NCBI GenBank assembly: GCA_032629725.1
Contig: JAFEVB010000025.1
Location: 248,001 to 312,000 of the forward strand
DNA from: Gremmenia infestans
Taxonomy: Eukaryota > Ascomycota > Leotiomycetes > Helotiales > Hamatocanthoscyphaceae
Reading direction: 5' to 3'
Length of the DNA stretch: 64,000 bases
A model generated the notes under the pieces. It made no database searches. It saw only the letters and a list, made by a program, of their open reading frames with translations, and was not told the origin of the DNA. Shown here in pieces: positions 33,377 to 44,134 of the stretch (the stretch's first letter is position 1; the number at the start of each line of letters is the position of its first letter). The translations under genes were made by a program, and so were the position numbers.

Positions 33377-33967
33377 ATGTATCTTCACGGCCTCCTTATC
33401 TTTCTACCCTGGGCTAATTCACACAATGGTCTTACTTCTGGATCTCTATCAAGTCATCACATAGACAACACCGCAAACAAACACCCCCAATCGTTCATGC
33501 CAGCTCAGCTTCTGGTGACCCTGACAGGCCCATCTCCCGCCACTTTGCTACAGAGAACAGTACGAAATCACTGCCTGCTATCGAGAAGAATCAAGTTTCT
33601 AACACCGAAAACACCAAACCTGCAAACGCCAAGCCGCAGGACACCTCAGAATGCCCCAAACAAGAAGATCTCGAGTGCGATGAATGTGGAGGCCAGATAT
33701 ACGACAAAGAAGAAGGATCATTTCGCTGTGCAGGGGTACAAAATCTTTCCCTTCCATATGATCTAAATTCTAAGTATGTCATAGGCCGAATTAGACCACT
33801 TCAAATGGAAATATTGCTTTTGTATGGGCAAAGAAACTAGAAGGATTTTTCCATATGAGCCTCAAGTATCAACGCCCGAGGAAACTGCTGAAGAGTTCAA
33901 TAATTTGCCGGATTGGACGAATAATAGTTTTTCTCAAACCCCACCAGTTAGTGGTTTAGTGCCATAA
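33377..33967 (+). CDS. Tentative small zinc-ribbon-like gene
   Basis: Coding signal is seen in two frames. The first contains LECDECGGQIYDKEEGSFRC (33668-33729); the second contains HFKWKYCFCMGKETRRIFPYEP (33797-33862) and ends at TAA 33965-33967. A 49-nt intron (33736-33784, GTACAA to ATAG) joins them in phase. Upstream, an intron 33429-33508 would connect an ATG at 33377 in phase, giving 153 aa, but it lacks a clear branch site, so the start is weak. The visible Cys pattern is C-x2-C, then single C, then C-x-C, which is compatible with a metal site. No family recognised; a gene fragment is the alternative. Confidence 0.35.
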
Positions 33968-34783
33968 AGGGATGGGAAAAAGCTTCCACCCCACCGTCCC
34001 CGCGATTATGAAATCGAACTATAGCCTGGCAAGATACCTCTTAGGGCCCTCTCAACATAAATGTCTTAGGATGAACTACATGTTCTTAAAAGGTGGCTAA
34101 AGATAACCTAAAGAAAGGATTCATTTAAGCTAGCTCTTCTCCGGCCTCAGAGTTGAAGCGTAAGTAAGCTCGTAGATAGGCTTTAATGAGTATAAAGCGC
34201 CCTATTAGGGTGGTTACTATACCAACTGAATACTGCGAGACCAGCTAATTGATGTATGTAGAGGTTTTGCGGATTGCAGCAATGTACTCTTTAAACTAGC
34301 AGAAACATTCTAAGCACTCTACAGTCAGCTTAAGGAGCGGTTATTATCGCAGCAAGCATTAGAACAAATCGATTCACCTTACCTTAGAACAAAAACTCGT
34401 ATCAATGCGCCTTAGTCAGACAGAGAAGACGATAGCTTCCTGGCTGATCATTCATTCCAAGGCCAAGGGCTCGGAAACTATAGTAACTCTAATGGCCGCT
34501 CTTACGGTATCAATATAAATTATGCTAGAAGACAATGTTAAAGCCGTGGAGGATAACGCCCGAGAACAGACAGCCCAAAGCAAAAAATTAGAATCGGCCG
34601 AATTGCTAGTCAAGCAATGCAATCATTGTCCCATGCTGAAGTTGAAAAGAAGCCAGCCAGCGTACTGTATTAGGGTTACTTAGATGCTTAGTCATCAACT
34701 CCGTCAGCCTTCCAAGCCCAGGTTGACGACGACCCCTCCATCCTCCACATCTCCCCAAACAACACCACAACACAGCTTTCAAG
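33968..34783. other. Spacer, possible decayed coding relic
   Basis: No intact gene. Around 34530-34620 one frame reads DNVKAVEDNAREQTAQSKKLESAE, which looks like a decayed coding stretch, and in-frame stops are frequent upstream. A transposon or gene relic is possible but unproven. Confidence 0.3.
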
Positions 34784-35686
34784 ATGCCCGTACGTACCTC
34801 CCTTTAGCTTTACAATTCCTCAGCAGCTAACTCTATCCTAGGCCTACAACTCAATCTTCAACGCGGAAGCCTCTCCCCAACTAATTGGTTTGTCCACCCA
34901 CCCCACCTCCCTCCCTCTCCTTTCCCGCACCAACGCAGACAGACAGACCCCTTTCCACTTACCCACCCACGCATCCTCCCACCCAACCTACTAACCCCGA
35001 CCTACAGGCAACTTCCCCCTCCTCCCCCTGCGCACCCGCACGCGCGGACCAGCCTACACGCTGCCCCTCGACAGCAGCCTCGCGCCGCACGAATCGCCCG
35101 AGCCCGATTCAGAGTCCTACGATGCGCTAGACGAGGTGCTGAGCCTGTTCCGCGCGAATACGTTTTTCCGGAACTTCGAGATCCAGGGGCCTGCGGACCG
35201 GTTGCTGATTTATGGGATCCTGTGGGTGAGTGAGTGTTTGGGGAAGGTGAAGCCTAGTTATTCTGCAAGGTGCGTGGTACTTTATTTCGTAGTTTAAAGA
35301 TATTTTCTTGAGTTGGTTCGGCTCGGGAATTGGGAGAAGGTATGGTGTATGGTATGGGGTTGGTGGATGGATAGATGGATCGAAGGAAGGATGTATAACA
35401 ACAACTAACAGCTCGGGATAAATATAGGGAAGCGCAGAAAGAAGTGCAGAACATTGCGCTTGATACGAATTTCTCGATTCCTGGCGAACCGGGGTTTCCG
35501 CTGAATCAGATGTTTGCAGGGCCGGAGAATCGGCAGGAGGCGGAGACGCTGAGGCAGTATTTGGGGCAGGTTAGACAGGAGTTGGCGCAGAGGCTGTTGG
35601 CGAGGATGTATGGGGGGGGTGCGGAGAGGCCGAGCAAGTGGTGGTTGAGTTTTGCGAAGAGGCGGTTTATGGGAAAGCAGTTGTGA
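34784..35686 (+). CDS. ARC18: Arp2/3 complex subunit 3 (ARPC3/Arc18)
   Basis: Four exons: 34784-34789, 34842-34887, 35008-35269, 35428-35686 (190 aa). The first exon is only six coding bases (ATG CCC) before a GTACGT donor. The protein begins MPAYNSIFN and continues with IGNFPLLPLRTRTRGPA. It then has DEVLSLFRANTFFRNFEIQGPADR and LLIYGILWVSECL, and ends FAKRRFMGKQL; all match the ARPC3 / p21-Arc family at normal length. ARPC3 is one of the seven subunits of the Arp2/3 complex that nucleates branched actin filaments, needed for actin patches and endocytosis in fungi. All joins preserve frame. Confidence 0.95.
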
Positions 35687-35912
35687 GAGGTGGAGGGTTT
35701 ACTTTGCGGCTGTGGTGGTGGGGCTTGGGACTGTGGATTGTGGATGGAGGGCAGGAAATGATATAAAATTGGTTGGTTGGAGGTGGGATTAAGGAGTGGT
35801 ATGAATACAGAAGAGAAGATGTGTGGCGAAACAATGAGGTTCTGAGCTGCTACTGAATTACACTGGCACTGGCTCTAATTATCCAGAGATAGAAGATACA
35901 AAAATGTCCACC

Positions 35913-37714
35913 CTATAATCCCGCCATCTCTAAGTCTTCGCTTTTCACTTCCGTAGCATCTTCCGCCACTTCTGTATTAGATGTCTTCACCCCTCCCTCA
36001 CCAACCACCTCTCCCTTCACAACCGCTCCCACCTTATCATCCCCCCTCTTCTTCCTCCCAAACTTCCCCCTAGCCTCCACTCTACCCTTCGCCGGGATGA
36101 CCCTAACCCCCGTGAAAAGATAGCCCTCCGCGCCCCCTTTCCCCGTCATCATAGGATGCGTGCGTCCGGGTAATACCTGCCACTCCCTGACCCTAGCACT
36201 CTGCACACTAGCATTAAGCACCAACGTCGGATTAAGCGGAAAGTCCTCATCGCCCTGCCACTCAATCCCCCTATCTTCATCATCTAGCTCGGCGAAGGAC
36301 GAGGGCGGGGCTTGGATGAATGCTGTGCGCCGGGACGTGGAGTACATGTCGGCGAGGGTGACGAGGGGTTCGATGGTGGGGGAGTAGATGGCTATACTTG
36401 CGCCGCCGCGGAGAAGGGGGAGGGTGTGGCGGAGGATGGAGGAGGGGTCCATTGAGGATGCCACGGCCAGCCCATCGAAGCCGCCGTTTAGTGTTGAGTT
36501 GACTATATGGGTGGTTTTTGTCCAGCGGCGGAGTTTGCGGTAGTAGGTTCCGCGTTTGGCGGATTTCATCTGGGAGAGTTCTTCAGGGGAAAGCGTCTCG
36601 ATTTGGCTGCTGTATGTGGTGTCTTCGGATGGTTTGAGGAGTTGGAGCCAGGAGAGGGCATGCAGGTGGTTGTTTAGGGGGTGGGTGGGACAGGGTGGTG
36701 AAGTTGTTGTGGGGTCGTAGAGGAAGTATTTTAGGAGACTGAGGTTGGGTTGTGCGTTATTGTGGACGAGCGTTATGGTATTTGATGTTGCAGGCGGGGC
36801 TTCTTCTCTGTTCGGTCCTTCTGGTTTGCCTTCCCAGTTGAAATCCGAGGGTGGGTGTAATATGCCCATTCGTTCGGCCATGGCTGCTACTAATAAACCA
36901 CCTGTCTCGTCCACGACTAGCCATCGTCCACCTTCTGTGTCTGGGAGAGATTCTGAGAAATGCACGTTCGACCAACTTCCAATCAAGGATACCATCTCGT
37001 TCCTCATTTCTAAGATTTTGTTCGCATCCTTCTCCGTCATCATCCAGTGCGTTAATAAGGGTACATCCAGTGGCAGGACAGTAAACCGTTTTAAATACTT
37101 CTTCGTTTTGAGCAACTTGTACTTTGCCAGCGAAAATGTAGTCTTCTGGTCAATGCCCGTATGCGATAACATGAGTTTCGCTATTAAGTCTTTTCCTGCG
37201 CCTGTTCCTTCTCGTTTTAGGACTTCGATCTCTTCCATGGTAAGAGTCTGCCGTGCTGAATCGTCGATTGTTTCACGATTGGATCGTATGATGACTTCTC
37301 CATTCTCGCCAAGGAGCTCGAATTCAACCCCATCTCCACCTATCACAATTTTGTCTTCCGCCTCTTTGGGGTTCGAGGCGGCATCTTCTTCGGCGATGGT
37401 ATCGGCGTGTATTTCTGAGGCGGGGACAATTCGCAGATCTGAGTCCTTCTGCCCCGCCCGACGGTCTAGCAGTTCGTACGTAAGATTATATGGTCGCTCG
37501 ATAATAAGATTACTTGAGAATGTGCCATATTTGCCTAACGATACAATGCTACAGGATATTTAGCAATGCGACACACACGAGACGAGGAGAGAAGTAAGAA
37601 GCTGCTCACTCAGGCTCTAGTCACTCACGTATTCGGCACTATTTGAAGGAGTTTTAAGGAGTCTGAGGGAAGTCGAAGGACCACCCAAGCGTTTGGTGTA
37701 ACCAGCGAATGCAT
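35913..37714 (-). CDS. TRM6: tRNA (m1A58) methyltransferase non-catalytic subunit
   Basis: Two exons on the minus strand, 37714-37629 and 37548-35913 (573 aa). The short first exon (MHSLVTPNAWVVLRLPSD...QIVPNT) joins in phase to IVSLGKYGTFSSNLIIERPYNLTYELL, the usual Gcd10 start; a start at 37346 would drop this conserved part. The DUF/Gcd10 region continues through SHTGIDQKTTFSLAKYKLLKTKKYLKRF, and the C-terminal Rossmann-like half lacks a SAM motif as in other Trm6 proteins. Trm6 pairs with Trm61 to methylate A58 of tRNA, including initiator tRNA. The C-terminal ~60 residues are basic then acidic low-complexity sequence. Confidence 0.94.
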
Positions 37715-38656
37715 TGTGTAAGGGAGAAAGGATTTTCTATCAAGTCATGCTTTGGGTGCAGCAGGTGGGAGCGACAGCCTTGTGTAAAGATGGAAGTATT
37801 TTTCTCCACATTGCAGAATTTCTCAGCCTTCCGCTGATGGTATATCTCGGTCACCGTAGTTACTAATGCAACTGTTGAATGTGGCTGAAAACAGAAAGAG
37901 GCAAAGGGAGAGAAAGACGCGTAAGTCGATAATGTGGTCTCGAATTATACAGGTACAGGTAGCTTGAAATCGCAGAGGATTTGCCAATCAACTCCTACAG
38001 TATTAGTATTTTACGGCCGTGTCTAGGAAAAGCGGCACCAATTTATAATGTGCCACCATAGTGAGAGTGCCGCCTTTGTCTATCTAGCATGAGGAGCGGA
38101 GGCTTGGGTGTTTTTGTGGAGAAGGCCGTATAACACTGTAGGAGTTAATGGAGCTGGACGTATCAAGATTCAATTAGAAGATTTTATACCCCAAAATGGG
38201 AAAGATTACATAGTTATAGTCCTACGCCACAGTAACGCCACAGTACTTCGTAGTACTTCGTACCTATCTGGCCACACGGTTATCGATATCAAGACGCGCT
38301 AGGATCAATGTACAGGACAGGGACAGGGCAGGGCAAGCAAGCCGGCATACAGTAAGAAGCTTGTTTATTTCGCTGCCTACTGTACCAGCTCCACCTTCTT
38401 CTTTCAATTCTCAGTTCAAACTACAGTTTCCTCTATATTCATTCAGTTCCGAAGACTCATTGTGTGGAGCACCAAGCTTTGATTCACAATACCATGTGGA
38501 CAACCTTCAACCAGCAAAATCAAAACATAGAATCCACTCGGACTTTGTAATCTTTAATCGGCTTGGAGAAGAAATTCGAGTCAACAGAGGCAAAAAGCCG
38601 GTGGATTTCATGCAACACCTTCAAGTCCAGATAGTCTTCCGTTCAAGTTAGTCAAA
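37715..38656. other. Divergent spacer between TRM6 and MINDY gene
   Basis: About 940 bp between divergent starts. No gene. The ORFs at 38108-38302 and 38361-38651 show no coding character. Confidence 0.5.
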
Positions 38657-41503
38657 ATGGTTACTCGAAAACCAGTTCCTCAAAGAGACCAAGCTCTGGC
38701 ACCCACCACTGCTGCCCCACCATATCCCGTTACCCCAATCTCTACAGATACCCCGACCGCATTCTCAATGCAAGACGCACGAGCCGAGCTTCGATCAGCT
38801 ACAGATTCAGATGCCGGGAATTCGAATGTCTGGAGCGAGGAAAGGCATGATATGCAGCCAGCTGCTGAGCATACACATGATGCCAACAAGCCGCTTCCCG
38901 AAGCTTTGAGAGTTGGACCGCCTTCTATACCGCTGAACAGTTCTCATGAATCTTTAAGACCGAGTACGGAACGTACAAATCCTTTTTTGCGGCGACAGGC
39001 CACGGGTTCAACAACAAATAGTGGAAAGGAGAGCAGTGCAGATGCTTGGGGTGAGAAACCCTCCGAGCCGTCTACTGCTCCTCCTCCGCCGCCTATTGAT
39101 CATGGTATGTTAAGCACCTACTCACTTAAGAAAGCAAATCTAACACCTAGAGAAAATGTTCCTTCGCAACAATTCTCGAACCTTTCAGTATCCGAACCAT
39201 CATCAAATCCATGGCAACCAGCCCTCGACCAGCAGAGCCGGACACACCCACCTCCTATACCACAATTGCAAAGAGAAGACTCGGGAAATGCAGCATGGTC
39301 TAGCTCCCAACGGCCCAGCCAAGCCCCCCAAATTCCTCCACTTGAGACGTTGCAACATGCAGATCTAATAAACACGGATGAACCAGAATCCCCCGCTTGG
39401 GACGAAGAGGGGTTTGATGAGGAGTCTTCCCCGGTGCATGGAAAGCCGGCTCCCGGTGGACATGATGGGCAACCGATTGGAGATAGCCGAAACGTATGGG
39501 GTGAAAATTCAGGGGGGAAGGGCAAAGAGCCTGTCGTCAGTAACAGCCAATTCATAAGCGCCGGAGATCAGGGACAGTCTGGTGAAGGATGGAATCTTAT
39601 TGATCATGATAATGCTGCATCCGGTGCTCAAAGAAGCGGCATTGTGACAGCAGATGGAACAGAAACTCATGTCTCGGAGCTAGAAGCGCCGAATCTTCCT
39701 CCAAGGATATCACAAGAGCAACCACCAGCCCAGCCTCCACGCCCTATAATTACTACACAAGGCCCAAGTTCAAGCTCGGCCCTTGACCCAGGAACACCTG
39801 GTTCTGCTGTTCGAACGCAGAAAAAGGAGACTTACGAAATCAAGAAGATCACATGGCATGATGTTACCGCTGAAAAAAACCCAAGAGTTTCCCCCATCTT
39901 GGTACAGAATGCCAATGGTCCTTGCCCTCTTCTGGCACTTGTCAATGCGCTATCTTTATCGACACCTGCCAACGTTGAAACGGCTTTGGTAGAAGCTCTG
40001 AGATCACGAGAGCAAGTTAGTTTGGGGTTGCTTCTTGATGTAGTATTTGACGAGCTCATGTCTGGGCGCCGTGGTGATGCCGCACAAGAGCTTCCTGATG
40101 TAAGCGATTTGTACAAATTCCTGCTTACCCTTCATACCGGTATGAATGTCAACCCTCGATTCCTCCCAGCCGCAGCTTCGCAATCGCCAAATGATCCTAG
40201 AAATTCCATGTCACATGTTCATCCAAGTGAACGAGAAGTATCGATCCCCGGTACTTTTGAGGATACTCGAGAAATGAAACTTTATAGCACCTTCTCGATT
40301 CCTCTGATACACGGCTGGCTACCAAAACGAGATTCTCCAGCACACATTGCCCTTTCAAGATCTGCAAAGTCTTACGAGGATGCTCAAAACCTCATGTTCC
40401 GAGAAGAGGAACTTGAAGATAAGATGGACAGAGAAGGTTTGAGTTTTGAAGAACAAGCAACCCTCGAGGATATTGCCACAATCAAAGCGTTCTTCTCGAG
40501 CAATGCAACACAGCTCACCCCTTCTGGTTTAGAAATCATCACGTCTTCCTTAGCCCCAGGAGCGGTAGCAATTCTTTTTCGAAACGATCATTTCTCAACA
40601 CTCTACCGACATCCAGATACCCTACAGCTGCTTCAGCTTGTAACTGACATGGGTTATGCAGGTCACGAAGAAGTTGTTTGGGAATCACTCATCGATGTTA
40701 CTGGAGAGAATGCCGAATTCTTCTCGGGAGACTTTAGACTCGTCGGAGGTGCGCCTGCCACACCTTCACAGTCAAATACTCATGAATCTGGTTCTGGCTG
40801 GACTACAGTTGCAGGTCGCCAGAAAGGCTCCGAGCAAATCCCGAATCCTCCACAACACCTAAGCACACCTAGTAGCTCGTCAAACCATTATGAGCCTGCA
40901 CCACCTCATAGTCCAAATACCGAACAAGAAGACCACGATCTAGCACTTGCTCTTCAGCTTCAAGAAGAAGAAGAAGAGCGCCACCGCAGTGAAGTCGCTC
41001 AAAGACGTCAAGACGCAGAGCGTGACGCACGACTTTCACAACAGTACATTGAACAACAAGGCGTACAAACTAACAATGTACCCGTCCACACTCGCGGCGG
41101 GCGTGGAGGTTCAAATGGTCGTGGCGGGGCCAGGGGCGGGGGCGGGTTACGAAACGTACCTTTAGAGAACCGCCCCTCAATCCCACCCCGACGCACCGGT
41201 ACAGCACCAGCGCCGCCGGCCGACCCAGAAGCAGGCGTCGACGCACCACCGCCTAGCTACGAACAAGCTTCTACTCAAGCAGCTTACGTCCCGCCAGATA
41301 ATCACCCGAGTCATCCCAATCAGCCTCCTAGGCGAATGAGCGCGTATTCTGCTACGAATCAGGGTATGCAGGGGAGTCCAGGTCCAGTGGGACAGAGGAG
41401 GCCGACGGCGAGTGGACCGGTTCTAGGGCGGAGAGGAACGGCGGGGAGTTCGTCGGGGCAGGAAGCCCCGGCAGGGAAGGAGAGAGATTGTGTTGTTATG
41501 TGA
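38657..41503 (+). CDS. MINDY-family deubiquitinase (DUF544)
   Basis: 948-aa frame. A disordered 390-residue N-terminus rich in Ser/Pro is followed by the MINDY catalytic domain starting KKITWHDVTAEKNPRVSPILVQ. The catalytic Cys is in NGPCPLLALVNAL (about C423) and the His in FRNDHFSTLYRH (about H645). Near residue 760 the DHDLALALQLQEEE segment is a MIU-type ubiquitin-binding helix, followed by a charged helix and an RGG-rich tail. The last four residues, CVVM, form a CaaX-type box. MINDY enzymes prefer long K48-linked ubiquitin chains. Near 39105-39150 there is an intron-like 46-nt element whose removal would break the frame (see findings). Identity is clear; the N-terminal gene model is less so. 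Confidence 0.93.
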   Translation: MVTRKPVPQRDQALAPTTAAPPYPVTPISTDTPTAFSMQDARAELRSATDSDAGNSNVWSEERHDMQPAAEHTHDANKPLPEALRVGPPSIPLNSSHESLRPSTERTNPFLRRQATGSTTNSGKESSADAWGEKPSEPSTAPPPPPIDHGMLSTYSLKKANLTPRENVPSQQFSNLSVSEPSSNPWQPALDQQSRTHPPPIPQLQREDSGNAAWSSSQRPSQAPQIPPLETLQHADLINTDEPESPAWDEEGFDEESSPVHGKPAPGGHDGQPIGDSRNVWGENSGGKGKEPVVSNSQFISAGDQGQSGEGWNLIDHDNAASGAQRSGIVTADGTETHVSELEAPNLPPRISQEQPPAQPPRPIITTQGPSSSSALDPGTPGSAVRTQKKETYEIKKITWHDVTAEKNPRVSPILVQNANGPCPLLALVNALSLSTPANVETALVEALRSREQVSLGLLLDVVFDELMSGRRGDAAQELPDVSDLYKFLLTLHTGMNVNPRFLPAAASQSPNDPRNSMSHVHPSEREVSIPGTFEDTREMKLYSTFSIPLIHGWLPKRDSPAHIALSRSAKSYEDAQNLMFREEELEDKMDREGLSFEEQATLEDIATIKAFFSSNATQLTPSGLEIITSSLAPGAVAILFRNDHFSTLYRHPDTLQLLQLVTDMGYAGHEEVVWESLIDVTGENAEFFSGDFRLVGGAPATPSQSNTHESGSGWTTVAGRQKGSEQIPNPPQHLSTPSSSSNHYEPAPPHSPNTEQEDHDLALALQLQEEEEERHRSEVAQRRQDAERDARLSQQYIEQQGVQTNNVPVHTRGGRGGSNGRGGARGGGGLRNVPLENRPSIPPRRTGTAPAPPADPEAGVDAPPPSYEQASTQAAYVPPDNHPSHPNQPPRRMSAYSATNQGMQGSPGPVGQRRPTASGPVLGRRGTAGSSSGQEAPAGKERDCVVM

Positions 41504-42000
41504 GTAGTTATAAATGATTGAATGAAGTAATGAAGGAGCGAATGAGCGAGCGAGCGGCGTTTTGAACTTGAATAGGCGGCTGGGTGGGACTGAGCTGGGC
41601 TGGGCTCGGCGTTTGCAATAATGACGCAGGTTTGCTTGTATATTTATATACAAACGGCGATTAGGTGGGAAGCTATATACAATCCATGATCTTAGCCACG
41701 GCACTCCCAATATTACCCGGTTGCTTTGTTTATGACGGCTTATTAGTTAGGTTAGGTTGATCAAATCTATTACTCCCATCCACATGTCAAAACGCAATTG
41801 ATTTTACCCTAGACGAAGTGGGGGGATTTGGTGATCTAGACTTCTTGCTTTTGCTTTTCTTTTGGAGAAGATGTGTATAGATATTGGGGAGCAGGAGCAA
41901 ATATTGCAAGAAAGCTAAATTGGGTATTGTATTGTGTTGTTTTCGTGGCTGGGGCTGGGGCCGGTATAGTATTAGGATCAGGATCAAATATCTCGTGTAC
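41504..42000. other. Convergent spacer
   Basis: 3' flanks of the MINDY gene and ORC5. No gene; ORFs here overlap both strands without support. Confidence 0.55.
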
Positions 42001-43617
42001 CTAATCAGCAAGATAGTCCTCCGCCTCGATGCCTACACTCCTCGCCACGCCCCTCACTACTTCCCAGCCAACAGCAACTCGGTATCTACACGCGCCATCC
42101 ATGGCATCGCCCGCGTTCTGCGCGCCCATCTTGACGAGCAAGCGCAGACTCGCGAGCGTGGCGATGGCCATCTGGATATCCGCACTGCCATTCTGCCTCT
42201 TTCTGTCATTTGCATTTCCATTTCCATGTCTTCCTCTTGAGTCTGCATCGTCTTTTATACAGTGGAAGATGGCCAGCATGCGTTCGAGCACGAAGGCTTG
42301 GGGGCCGAGGAGTTTGCGGGAGATGGTGCGGCGCTTTGTGATGGAGGAGCGGGAGAGCGCGGTTCCGCCGCCCTTTTTGCGGCGTTTTGAAGAGGCGGAT
42401 TTCATGAAGTGGAGGCTGTCGAGGCGGGGCGGGTTGAAGGATGCGAGGTAGGAGGCTACGAGGAGGAGGCGCGAGTAGTAGGGGAGCTGGGTTGCTATGC
42501 CTTGGTATTTGCCCTTACTCTCATTGCCTGCCTGTACTAGAGCTCCAGGTTTAGCAAGTGGTGGTTCCGAGATGATTCCTGGGATGAGGACTGCTTCATT
42601 TTGAAATAGAGAGCGGTTTGCTACGAGAAGACGACTGAATGGGGTAGCGGATAGCTGGCCGTCGAGGATGGGCTTTATGAAGCGGGGCCAGAGACGTAGA
42701 CTGATGGAGCGGAAGGAGAGGATGTCGCGGCCTGAGTGCTTGGATAAGGAGTCGTAGACTGCGGAGGTGAAGCGGGACCAGGTTTCTTGTGTTTCTTTTG
42801 CGCCGCCTGGGAGTTGGGGGGTTGGTGAAGTAGATGAGAGAATTTGGAGGAGTTCGGGCTTGGTGTAGGAGGTGAAGTGGATGTGTGGGACGCCAGGGAG
42901 GTGCAGGAAGTTGGGTCGAGGGGCTGTGACGATGTAGAGGGTTGTGAGGTTTGGTATCTGAGATTATTACGGTTAGAACATTGTTATGAAAATAGCTTGG
43001 CTTGGGGAGGGACTTACGATTTCTCCTAGTCTTGCTAAACCCGGGAGCAGAGTTGGCGGAGCCTCCCTTTGGTGATCTATACCATCAAAAACCAGGACTA
43101 TTCTATAATTTGTGGCCCCTTTATCTGAAGTTCTCCAGCCCTCCAACATCCGACCCAGCTCAACAACCAATTGTGCAACATTTTCACATCGACCCACGTT
43201 GCTCTCCCAATTTACAGCTTTTGCTACTGCCCCCACAGTCTGCTCGAGCAAATGTCTTCCAGTTATACATTCTGCGCTCTTTATAACAGCATACCGTAAT
43301 TGGTCGAGGGGCACATCAGAATCTCCGTTGACCAAGCTGTTGTCGGGCTCGGTTGAGAGTTTTTGTAAAAGTGCTTTCGCAATGGCGCTTTTACCAGTAG
43401 CCTCAAGACCATACAGCACGATGTTCCTGCTTGGGGCTCCTCTTATCTAATTGGCAAAGTGTTAGTTCTGTCTCCCAAAGTTTGGTCCAGGACTCGCCAT
43501 GGGGATACTTACTGCGAGCAGAGTTGCCAGACAGCGGATCTGCTGTTCCCGACAAGGAAATTGAGAAATAAGGGAGGTCAACATAACCTCGCTCGGCAAG
43601 GAGAACATTGAGGCCAT
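42001..43617 (-). CDS. ORC5: Origin recognition complex subunit 5
   Basis: Three exons on the minus strand: 43617-43513, 43446-43018, 42957-42001 (496 aa); all introns are in phase 0. The protein starts MASMFSLPSEVMLTSLISQFPCREQQIRCLATLLA. The Walker A-type motif is LYGLEATGKSAIAKALL, the sensor/Walker B-like segment is IVLVFDGIDHQ, and the ORC5 C-terminal region has LPYYSRLLLVASYLASFNPPRLDSLHF then KRRKK...RSSITKRRT and a winged-helix-like end. The domain order matches the Orc5 AAA+ family at usual length. ORC binds origins and licenses replication through Cdc6/Cdt1 and MCM loading. Confidence 0.93.
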
Positions 43618-44134
43618 TATCAGAATATATGCCTCCTTTTCTTGGTCGATGTTCTTGGAGTCGCGTCTTGCTTTTCGGGGAGACGTGACGGTAGCCGCGC
43701 GCTAAATATCTACCGCTCTGTAAATATAAACCCTGAACGATTACGTAATCTACATACACAAAGAGCGCCATTCTTCATGTTGTGGAATTGTTTTCTCGTA
43801 AAACTTTCCTCACTTGTGTATAGGTAGATATAGATATATGCTGTATTACGAAACGCATATCACCTATTATTTATCATTTTCAAATTCTTTACAAAGGCCT
43901 AGCATAGTCCGATATTGCACGTATTCGCTAGATACATCGACAGCGGCACAGCACGACGCGACATCTCTTGAAGCTTGAATGGCCTCAAATTATGTATTTG
44001 GTGGTATCTGTGGCTCTAGCTGTAGCTAGAATTGATCCAAATTTGTCCTAGTTCAGCCCGTATTATACTTCAACTGAACCTCGCCCACGCGTATATCCTC
44101 GCATCTTCAGAACAACTTTTCCCCCACATCAGCC
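43618..44134. other. Divergent promoter spacer (ORC5 / Zn2Cys6 gene)
   Basis: 517 bp with no gene. An ACGCGT hexamer lies at 44087-44092, near the Zn2Cys6 start and about 470 bp from ORC5; chance occurrence cannot be excluded. Confidence 0.5.

Noticed and set aside
36745..37563. 272-codon plus-strand ORF
   Set aside because: Antisense of TRM6, whose frame carries the family blocks.
37917..37922. ACGCGT upstream of TRM6 as an MCB site
   Set aside because: A lone hexamer with no cluster and no reason for S-phase control of TRM6; chance is likely.
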